Assembly: GCA_003489485.1 (NCBI GenBank)
Contig: DNMB01000182.1
Span: 19,879-25,080, forward strand
Direction: 5' to 3'
Length of the DNA stretch: 5,202 bases
DNA from: Chitinophagaceae bacterium
GTDB lineage: Bacteria > Bacteroidota > Bacteroidia > Chitinophagales > Chitinophagaceae
The notes beneath the pieces are model-generated. The model was not told the origin of the DNA and did no database searches. It worked only from the letters and a program-made list of their open reading frames with translations. Each line of letters starts with the position of its first letter. Within the stretch, counting starts at the first letter, position 1. Shown here piece after piece: positions 1-5,202 of the stretch. The position numbers and the translations under genes are program-made.

Positions 1-1024
1 TCACGCCATTTTTTTCGTAGCGAATACCACCGGAAACAGGGTCTTCTCTGAACATAAGGGCGGTATCAAAATCGTAGTGAACGATCTGGGGGCTACTACA
101 GGCAAAATGCGCAAAAGCCGTCATGGCAAGTCTCGATTCGATCATGGCACCTACCTGTAATTTAATACCGGCCGCTTCTGCGAGTCGTACGATGCGCAAG
201 CCATTACGAATACCCCCTGCCTTGCCGAGTTTAATATTAAAGTAGTCGCATGCATCGAGTGCGATCAGACGCGCGGCATCGTGATGATCGCCGCAACATT
301 CATCGGCCATAATGGGAATGGGACTCTCTTTTTTTACCTGTGGCAGCGATGTATATAAAAAGCGTGAGATAGGCTCTTCGCAGTGTTCGATGTGCAATGG
401 AGCGAGGGCTTGCAAGGTTTCAATGGCTTCGGCAACACTCCATCCTTGGTTAGCATCGATGCGAAGCGGTACCGTGGGGCCTACGGCCTCTCGTATGGCA
501 CGCATGCGAAGCACATCGGTCTTTCCGTTCTTGCCCAATTTTATCTTGATGGCCGGGTAGCCTTGGTCGAGAATCTTTTTCGCATCGATGGCCATCTTTT
601 CGGGATCGCCGATGCTGACCGTGTAATCGGTCGTGATCACCTTAGTGTTGTCGCCGTTCAAATATTTCCAGAGGGGCAGACCGGCCGCTTGCGATGCAAT
701 ATCGTACAAGGCGATGTCAAAGGCACTCTTGATGCTGTTGTTTGCATAAACGATGCTGTCTAACAACTGAAGGCATCCATCAATGTCGAGCGGATCTTTA
801 TTGAGTAACGCCTTCGCAAAGTAGCTGCCGATCGACATGCAGGTCTCTTGGCTCTCTCCGTTGATGGGCATGTAGGGGCTGCATTCCCCAAATCCTGTAA
901 TGCCCTCTTTCGTTTGAATCTTGACCACTACGTTGAGCGCATCATCATCTCTTCCCAGTGAGGTAATGAAGGGTTCGATCAGCGGAATACGAAGGGCATA
1001 GAGGCTGATCTGCTTAATATGCAA
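1..1024 (-). CDS. Dipeptide epimerase (enolase superfamily, L-Ala-D/L-Glu epimerase family), 3' end cut by window edge
   Basis: This cytoplasmic enzyme should reversibly epimerise the second residue of a dipeptide, as in murein-peptide recycling or dipeptide salvage. The frame is open from the left edge and gives 341 residues, close to full length for the family. Numbered from the TTG at 1022-1024, the enolase-superfamily residues are visible: the KIK pair K160/K162 (general acid/base), metal ligands D190 (RIDANQGW), E216 (CEEP) and D241 (ADE), and K265 (NIKLGKAGG) on the opposite face. The DFD motif at D318/D320 is the signature of dipeptide epimerases, where it binds the substrate amino group. 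No in-frame ATG occurs before residue 52 (PYMPING), which lies inside the N-terminal capping domain. The TTG at 1024 gives the family's usual N-terminus; in-frame TTGs at 1039 and 1045 are alternatives. There is no Shine-Dalgarno sequence. The gene follows the S46 peptidase stop by 24 bases with no terminator between, so co-transcription is likely. Position 24, an Arg in the Glu-specific Bacillus enzyme as I recall it, is Gly here, so the exact dipeptide is unassigned. Confidence 0.92.
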   Translation of the reverse strand, partial: MHIKQISLYALRIPLIEPFITSLGRDDDALNVVVKIQTKEGITGFGECSPYMPINGESQETCMSIGSYFAKALLNKDPLDIDGCLQLLDSIVYANNSIKSAFDIALYDIASQAAGLPLWKYLNGDNTKVITTDYTVSIGDPEKMAIDAKKILDQGYPAIKIKLGKNGKTDVLRMRAIREAVGPTVPLRIDANQGWSVAEAIETLQALAPLHIEHCEEPISRFLYTSLPQVKKESPIPIMADECCGDHHDAARLIALDACDYFNIKLGKAGGIRNGLRIVRLAEAAGIKLQVGAMIESRLAMTAFAHFACSSPQIVHYDFDTALMFREDPVSGGIRYEKNGV

Positions 1025-1048
1025 CGAAGAGTGTGTCAACGGCAAGGT

Positions 1049-3211
1049 TTATTTGGCCAGGGTCAACTCGTTGATCAACCGTGTGGCCCCTCCCAGTTTA
1101 TCGATGCACCATAGTACATAGCGAATATCCACACAGATGGTTCGGTTCAGATCTTTGTCGAAGGCCAGCTTATGACTTAAGGCTTCGTAGTTGCCATCAA
1201 AGGCCAGGCCTATCAGTTCTCCCTTGTTATTGAGAACGGGCGAACCTGAATTACCTCCCGTAATGTCGTTGGTCGTAATAAATCCGATCACCAGATCCTT
1301 TCGGGTGGGGTCCATGTATTGACCAAAGTCCTTTTTCTTGAGTAGCGCTACTTGTTGTGCAGGCAGATCGAATTCGTAATCACCTGCCTTGTATTTTTCG
1401 AGTAATCCGCGCGACGTGGTCACATAGTCGTATTTGACCGCATCACGAGGTTGATAAGACTTTACATTTCCGTAGCTAACGCGCATGGTAAAGGTGGCAT
1501 CGGGATACATCATCTTGGCTTTGATGGTATCCATTTCCATTACTCCTTTTAAGTAGAGCCTTCCAAACTCGGCATTCTTTGCATTGAATTGCTGAGAGAG
1601 TGGGCCGTATTTGCTATTGTAGTTGCTTACGAAGGTGCTGGCATGCGCGAAGGCCGGGTCGCCTTGCAAGAGCACTGCATCGGGCTTGGCTATAAAAGCG
1701 CTCCAGCGGGTATTGTCGAAGATCATGGTCTTGGCAAACACATCAGCTGCATACCGGCGATAGGTCTCGTCGTTATCGAGTGCGCCGTATTGATTCTTGA
1801 GTGTGCCATAAAAAGTTACGGGATGTTGTTGTTTGTCTACGTCTTCGTAGAACATGCGAGTAACAGTGGCCAGAATTTTTTCGTCTGATACTTTGTTCGA
1901 CGACTCCAGAAAGGCTTTACGGGCCTGATCGGCGGCTGCGGCTGCCTTTTGTATATCGGCGGGTGCGCTATTGCGAACCAAAACAGACTCTAGTTGCATC
2001 AGCGAAGAAGCAAAGGCAATGAGTGGAGAACCCATGATTCCCTCGCTCATGTATACGCGGTGCTTGGCATAAGGCCTCCAGGCATCATAGGCTTTGGCCC
2101 AGTCGTTGAACAAGGTTTGATATTCGGGCTTGGTAGTGGCCCATGCAGTAAAGACGGTTTCTGCTTTTTGTTTTTGTCCGTATACGTCGTACTTAAGCAA
2201 CTGCTTGGTCTCTCCGTCAAAGAACTTCCAGTAATTGGCGATACTCGCATACGAAGAGGCCAGCTGCAATTTAACGGCCGGGTCTTTCTTCATTTCTTCG
2301 AACATGTACTTGAGACGGGCATCTCTGAGTTTTACCAACGTAGGGTTATTGATATCGGTGGCCAGTTTAATGCCATAGGAGCTCTCATAGCGGTTGGTGC
2401 TACCGGGGTATCCCCAGATCATGGCAAAATCACCGTCTTTAAGAGGCTTGAGCGAAACGGGCAAATACCATTTGGGTTTATAGGCAATATTGTCTTTGCT
2501 ATATTTAGCGGGTTTGCCAGCGGCATCGGTATAGACACGAAAGACCGAGAAATCTCCGGTATGACGGGGCCACTCCCAGTTGTCGGTATCGCCTCCGAAC
2601 TTTCCTACGCTTTCAGGAGGTGTTCCTACCAGTCGAACATCACTGTAGCGCTGGTATACGAATGCCAAGAATTGGTTGCCCTTGAACAAAGAACTCACGC
2701 GGGTCTCGATACTTTCTTCGGCTTTGCTGAGACGTTTGTTGATGGCAGCCAGTACGGCGGCTTGCTTTTGCACCCGCTCGGCTCCGCTAAGACCTTTCAG
2801 CGAATCGAGCACCTCTTTGGTCACGTCATCGATACGGACTAAGAATTGTACGGATAGGGAAGTGGGAATTTCTTCGTTCAGTGATGCGGCATAGAATCCA
2901 TCGCGCAGATAATTCTTCTCTACGCTGCTCGCAGAAGCGATCGCATCATAGCCGCAGTGGTGGTTGGTAAAGATCAACCCTTTGCTGCTGACGATCTCTC
3001 CGGTACAGCCGCCGCCAAATATAATTATCGCATCTTTTAAGGAGGGTTTATTGATGTGGTAGAGTTGCTCTTTGGTTAGCTTGAGCCCCTTTTTTACCAT
3101 ATCGTTATATACCTGCTGTCCTAACAACAAGGGTAGCCACATGCCTTCGTCGGCCAGCATTCTACCGATCATACAAATTGTAAAGAGCAGGGTAAAGAAT
3201 AATTTTTTCAT
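1049..3211 (-). CDS. S46 family dipeptidyl peptidase, DPP7-like (hydrophobic P1 preference predicted)
   Basis: This 720-residue serine exopeptidase should remove dipeptides from the N-terminus of oligopeptides in the periplasm. Residues 1-20 form a type I signal peptide (MKK, hydrophobic core, cleavage after MLA), and the mature protein begins DEGMW, the usual S46 N-terminus. The chymotrypsin-like triad is intact: H85 in TNHHCGYD, D220 in HTGDFSVFR and S655 in GGNSGSP. N211-W212 in TDNWEWP match the residues that hold the substrate N-terminus in S46 structures. The middle, about residues 280-570, corresponds to the helical domain inserted between the two barrels. The residue 18 after the catalytic Ser is G673 (FDG). 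In DPP11 this is an Arg that selects Asp/Glu at P1; in DPP7 and DAP BII it is Gly, so this is a DPP7-type enzyme. Length and triad spacing match characterised members. The ATG at 3211 sits directly before the signal peptide, 19 bases downstream of a TAnnTTTG box. There is no C-terminal sorting domain, so a periplasmic location is expected. It is the first gene of a probable two-gene unit with the epimerase. Confidence 0.96.
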   Translation of the reverse strand: MKKLFFTLLFTICMIGRMLADEGMWLPLLLGQQVYNDMVKKGLKLTKEQLYHINKPSLKDAIIIFGGGCTGEIVSSKGLIFTNHHCGYDAIASASSVEKNYLRDGFYAASLNEEIPTSLSVQFLVRIDDVTKEVLDSLKGLSGAERVQKQAAVLAAINKRLSKAEESIETRVSSLFKGNQFLAFVYQRYSDVRLVGTPPESVGKFGGDTDNWEWPRHTGDFSVFRVYTDAAGKPAKYSKDNIAYKPKWYLPVSLKPLKDGDFAMIWGYPGSTNRYESSYGIKLATDINNPTLVKLRDARLKYMFEEMKKDPAVKLQLASSYASIANYWKFFDGETKQLLKYDVYGQKQKAETVFTAWATTKPEYQTLFNDWAKAYDAWRPYAKHRVYMSEGIMGSPLIAFASSLMQLESVLVRNSAPADIQKAAAAADQARKAFLESSNKVSDEKILATVTRMFYEDVDKQQHPVTFYGTLKNQYGALDNDETYRRYAADVFAKTMIFDNTRWSAFIAKPDAVLLQGDPAFAHASTFVSNYNSKYGPLSQQFNAKNAEFGRLYLKGVMEMDTIKAKMMYPDATFTMRVSYGNVKSYQPRDAVKYDYVTTSRGLLEKYKAGDYEFDLPAQQVALLKKKDFGQYMDPTRKDLVIGFITTNDITGGNSGSPVLNNKGELIGLAFDGNYEALSHKLAFDKDLNRTICVDIRYVLWCIDKLGGATRLINELTLAK

Positions 3212-3304
3212 CGCAAAAAAGTTTAGAGGACAAACCTACGAAAATCCTATTTTACCTCTTATGATTTATTATTATTCGCTATCTTGAAAGTTCCAATCCT
3301 GCTT
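3212..3304. other. Divergent intergenic region between the S46 peptidase and the GH18 lipoprotein
   Basis: These 93 bases separate two divergently transcribed genes and are clearly more AT-rich than the flanking coding sequence, with a run of ATTTATTATTATT around 3263-3275. The left part holds a good -7 element for the peptidase on the minus strand. On the plus strand I see no convincing TAnnTTTG box for the chitinase; the nearest is TATCTTGA at 3280-3287, which matches poorly. No clear inverted repeat or operator is visible. Confidence 0.6.
3231..3238 (-). promoter_or_regulatory. Putative Bacteroidota-type -7 promoter element (TAGGTTTG) for the S46 peptidase
   Basis: Read on the minus strand this is TAGGTTTG, an exact match to the Bacteroidota -7 consensus TAnnTTTG recognised by their primary sigma factor. 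It lies 19 bases upstream of the peptidase ATG, so transcription would start a few bases further on and leave a leader of roughly 12-16 bases. No TTG -33 element is present about 19-21 bases upstream (the sequence there is AT-rich with GAGGTAAAA), so the promoter is supported by one element and its position only. The short leader has no Shine-Dalgarno motif. Confidence 0.5.
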
Positions 3305-4648
3305 ATGCGATCGCATCTGTTTTTATGTCTTGTTTTAGCATTGGTGCTTGTTGCTGGTTGTCGTAAAAAAGATATGCCTTCTCCGGGACCGACCCCCACT
3401 GCCCCGGGCTGCGGTTCGCTGGTCAGCCCGGCAGCCAACGCTTTTGTGACCTCTACCAGTGTAACCCTCAACTGGAGCAGTGTGTTGCAGGCCAGTACCT
3501 ACGATGTAATGCTGGGTACTTCTCCCGACAATGCCGTTGCCTTGGCTACGGGGGTGACCGGTAACAGTCATACTATTACGATCGCACCGACTCCTAACGT
3601 AACCTATTTCTGGTATGTGATTCCGCGCAACAGCAGCGGAGCTGCCACGGGTTGTTCTGCCGCTGCGCGCTCGTTTACCTTTATTTCGATTCAACTGCCT
3701 CCTTCGCTTGGATATTATGTAGTAGGTTATTTTCCCTCTTATCGCCCCTTGGCCGATGTGCCTGACGTTAAATTTAAAATGACCAACGTAGTGGTGTATG
3801 CTTTCTATCAGGTCAACAGTACAGGTTCTTTGGCACCGCCTACCAGCAACACCGCTTCCTTGTCGGCCGTGGCCGCCAAGGCAAAAGCGAACAATGCAAA
3901 AATTTTCTTAGGGATCAATGATGGTAGTGGAAATGGCACGACCAATTTTAAAAACATGGCGGCTTCTCCCAGTGGCCGAACGAGTTTTATTCGCGACATC
4001 ATGACCATTGTGAGAGCCCAGCAACTTGACGGGGTCGATATGGATTGGGAGTTTCCCAGCACCAGTGACGGGACCGATGTTACGTTCACCGCGCTAATGA
4101 AGGAGCTTGCCGATTCTTTGCACCGCGATGGTCGTTATTATCTCTCGTGTGCCATTACTGCCGGTAAATATGCGGGCGGGTATCGCGATGCCATTCGTAA
4201 CGAGTTATTTCCGGTAGTCGACTTCTTTAACATTATGGCCTACGATGATTTTAGTACCACTGTTCCATTTCGGCATCACAGCGACTTTGCACTGGCGCAA
4301 ACCTGTCTGCAGTACTGGATCACAACGCGTGGCATGCCGGCTGCTAAGGCAGTGTTGGGTGTTCCTTCTTACGGAAGACCTTCCGGCATAACCCAGTCCA
4401 ATACGGTCTTATCGTATCGTACTATTTTATCGCAGGGTGGAAATGCACAACTCGACTCGGCGGTGGTGAGCTCCGGCTCATTTACCAATTATACGATCTA
4501 CTATAACGGACAGTTTACGGTAAAGAGAAAAGCCAAGCTCGCAAAAGATATCGCAGGCGGTGTGATGTTTTGGGAGAAGTGGCAAGACGCTCCTGATGCC
4601 AACTCACTGCTCAAGGCCGCCTGTGATACTGTCGGCAGAACCTATTGA
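3305..4648 (+). CDS. Secreted GH18 family chitinase, lipoprotein with N-terminal FN3-like domain
   Basis: This should be a retaining endo-glycosidase that cuts beta-1,4-linked GlcNAc polymers such as chitin. From the ATG at 3305 it has 447 residues: a lipoprotein signal peptide with lipobox VAGC and lipidated C19; a Pro-rich linker (about 25-35); an FN3-like domain (about 36-127, with SVTLNWSSV, YDVMLGTSP and YFWYVIPRN), where C36 and C117 could pair; and a GH18 barrel (about 136-440). The catalytic motif DxxDxDxE is intact as DGVDMDWE with E249 the acid/base. MAYDD (Y313, D314) and the final-strand FWE (W423) are the other GH18 landmarks. A TTG at 3284 would add seven residues (MKVPILL), but the ATG gives a standard-length signal with Arg in the n-region, so I prefer it. 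The residues after the Cys are RKKD, basic and not the acidic run that marks many surface-exported Bacteroidota lipoproteins, so surface display is uncertain. The gene appears monocistronic, and its last 45 bases overlap the convergent small gene. No carbohydrate-binding module is recognisable apart from the FN3-like domain. Confidence 0.93.
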   Translation: MRSHLFLCLVLALVLVAGCRKKDMPSPGPTPTAPGCGSLVSPAANAFVTSTSVTLNWSSVLQASTYDVMLGTSPDNAVALATGVTGNSHTITIAPTPNVTYFWYVIPRNSSGAATGCSAAARSFTFISIQLPPSLGYYVVGYFPSYRPLADVPDVKFKMTNVVVYAFYQVNSTGSLAPPTSNTASLSAVAAKAKANNAKIFLGINDGSGNGTTNFKNMAASPSGRTSFIRDIMTIVRAQQLDGVDMDWEFPSTSDGTDVTFTALMKELADSLHRDGRYYLSCAITAGKYAGGYRDAIRNELFPVVDFFNIMAYDDFSTTVPFRHHSDFALAQTCLQYWITTRGMPAAKAVLGVPSYGRPSGITQSNTVLSYRTILSQGGNAQLDSAVVSSGSFTNYTIYYNGQFTVKRKAKLAKDIAGGVMFWEKWQDAPDANSLLKAACDTVGRTY

Positions 4649-4792
4649 CGAGTCATTTAGCAGCAAATTCGTATCGCAGTTATCGCCGTCACAGCAGGGC
4701 ATGATATTGGTGTTGCATAACGGGCACTGGTAATGCCCATGTACGTGAACGGGAATTATTTCGTGCAGGCAAAAAAGGCAACGTTGCTTCAT
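4604..4792 (-). CDS. Small cysteine-rich, probably zinc-binding protein translationally coupled to obgE
   Basis: This 62-residue protein belongs to no family I can name. Its first 39 residues carry seven cysteines: CLFC (5, 8), CPLC (23, 26), then CC (33, 34) and C39. The two CxxC knuckles 14 residues apart are the pattern of a zinc ribbon or rubredoxin-like fold. Between them lie H10, H16, H18 and H20 (PVHVHGHYQ). Residues 41-62 are polar and low in complexity and look disordered. There is no signal peptide or membrane segment, so it should be cytoplasmic. Its ATG overlaps the obgE TGA as ATGA, a classic sign of translational coupling, and this with the CxxC spacing is the main reason to believe it. 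Its 3' end overlaps the convergent chitinase gene by 45 bases. A structural metal site or a nucleic-acid or ribosome-related role beside Obg is possible but is inference only. Confidence 0.75.
   Translation of the reverse strand: MKQRCLFCLHEIIPVHVHGHYQCPLCNTNIMPCCDGDNCDTNLLLNDSSIGSADSITGGLEQ
4789..4792 (-). other. ATGA stop-start overlap joining obgE and the small cysteine-rich gene
   Basis: On the minus strand the bases ATGA contain both the start codon of the small gene (ATG, 4792-4790) and the stop codon of obgE (TGA, 4791-4789). Ribosomes finishing obgE can restart directly at the small gene, which fits the lack of any separate ribosome binding site and predicts linked expression of the two proteins. 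Confidence 0.8.
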
Positions 4793-5202
4793 GGCGTAAC
4801 GGGCTCATTGACGATTTTCCAAAGCAGGTCCTTTAGCTCTATCAACCCCTGCTGGGTGACCGAAGAAATAAAAATATGAGGAACTCCCTCGGGTAATTCT
4901 TTTTCGATCGCTGTTCGTAATTCTTGATCGAGCATATCGCTTTTGCTAATGGCAATAACGAATTGCTTGTGGAGAAGTTCGGGATTGTATTTCTCTAGCT
5001 CATTGATCAGGATCCCGAATTCTTTTTTATGATCTGCGCTGTCGGCAGGGATTAAAAACAACAGGGCGGCGTTTCTTTCGATGTGCCGCAAGAAGCGATG
5101 CCCCAGTCCTTTTCCTTCGGCGGCGCCTTCTATGATACCGGGTAGATCGGCTATGCAAAAACTGCGACCATCACGGTACTCGACCATGCCAAGGTTCGGT
5201 GT
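4789..5202 (-). CDS. obgE: GTPase Obg (CgtA), C-terminal part of G domain, 5' part outside window
   Basis: Obg is an essential ribosome-associated GTPase involved in 50S subunit assembly and stress signalling. The frame is open from the right edge and gives the last 137 residues. The first visible residues, TPNLGMVEY, are the end of the switch I region (G2) of the G domain. The G3 motif follows as [20 protein letters not shown] (switch II, residues 19-38 of the fragment), which is diagnostic of Obg. G4 is SKSD (86-89) where most GTPases have NKxD; Ser or Thr at this place fits my memory of Bacteroidota Obg proteins. G5 is SSVTQQGL (113-120). The protein ends soon after G5 (IVNEPVTP), so it lacks the extra C-terminal OCT or acidic domain of Firmicute and proteobacterial Obg. 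The N-terminal glycine-rich Obg fold and the P-loop are beyond the window. The stop overlaps the downstream small gene. Confidence 0.96.
   Translation of the reverse strand, partial: TPNLGMVEYRDGRSFCIADLPGIIEGAAEGKGLGHRFLRHIERNAALLFLIPADSADHKKEFGILINELEKYNPELLHKQFVIAISKSDMLDQELRTAIEKELPEGVPHIFISSVTQQGLIELKDLLWKIVNEPVTP

Noticed and set aside
312..763. Overlapping plus-strand open frames of 82 and 126 codons
   Set aside because: They are antisense to the epimerase, whose catalytic motifs prove the minus strand is coding; the products look like no known protein.
1011..1039. TTGACA on the minus strand (1039-1034) as a -35 box for the epimerase
   Set aside because: No TATAAT-like hexamer lies at the right distance, Bacteroidota promoters do not use this consensus, and the match falls in the short gap of an evident operon.
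1994..2842. A 282-codon open frame on the plus strand, opposite the S46 peptidase
   Set aside because: It lies wholly antisense to a well-supported gene; its translation shows no domain, signal or coherent composition, and long antisense frames are a common by-product of coding bias.
3280..3287. TATCTTGA as a -7 promoter box for the chitinase
   Set aside because: It misses the final TTTG of the consensus and has no TTG element upstream; it is too weak to call.
3335..3694. A 119-codon minus-strand frame and shorter ones within the chitinase gene
   Set aside because: The products are Arg/Gly/Thr-rich shadows of the FN3-like domain coding sequence, with no motif or start context.
4722..4738. 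Inverted repeat GGGCA-7 nt-TGCCC as a possible terminator between the convergent genes
   Set aside because: The stem is only 5 bp, no T-run follows on either strand, and it lies inside the coding sequence for the CPLC motif of the small gene.

Overview
The window looks like a chromosomal segment from a member of the Bacteroidota, most plausibly a Chitinophagaceae-like bacterium. The clues are an S46 dipeptidyl peptidase, a lipoprotein that joins an FN3-like domain to a GH18 chitinase domain, an Obg GTPase whose G4 motif is SKSD instead of NKxD, the absence of clear Shine-Dalgarno sequences, and a TAnnTTTG-type -7 promoter element. The assignment is inferred from gene content and style; no 16S or other marker is present.

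Layout. Positions 1-1024 (minus) hold nearly all of a dipeptide epimerase of the enolase superfamily. It starts at a TTG codon and its last few residues lie beyond the left edge. Twenty-four bases upstream of it on the same strand, 1049-3211 (minus) is a complete 720-residue S46 dipeptidyl peptidase with signal peptide and intact catalytic triad; a Gly at the S1-specificity position makes it DPP7-like, not DPP11-like. Positions 3212-3304 are an AT-rich divergent intergenic region with a likely promoter for the peptidase-epimerase pair. Positions 3305-4648 (plus) encode the GH18 lipoprotein. Converging on it from the right are the C-terminal part of obgE (4789-5202, minus, cut by the window edge) and a 62-residue cysteine-rich protein (4604-4792, minus). 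The small gene's start overlaps the obgE stop as ATGA, and its 3' end overlaps the chitinase gene by 45 bp.

How the genes may work together. The peptidase would release dipeptides from peptides in the periplasm, and the epimerase would interconvert the stereochemistry of dipeptides in the cytoplasm, so the pair reads as a small peptide-scavenging or cell-wall-peptide recycling operon. The chitinase is a separate transcription unit for beta-1,4-GlcNAc polymer breakdown. obgE with its small partner is a housekeeping unit. I saw no mobile element, CRISPR array, tRNA or rRNA and no exotic new system. The most interesting points are the peptidase-epimerase pairing with matching hints of non-acidic specificity, and the coupled cysteine-rich small protein downstream of obgE.
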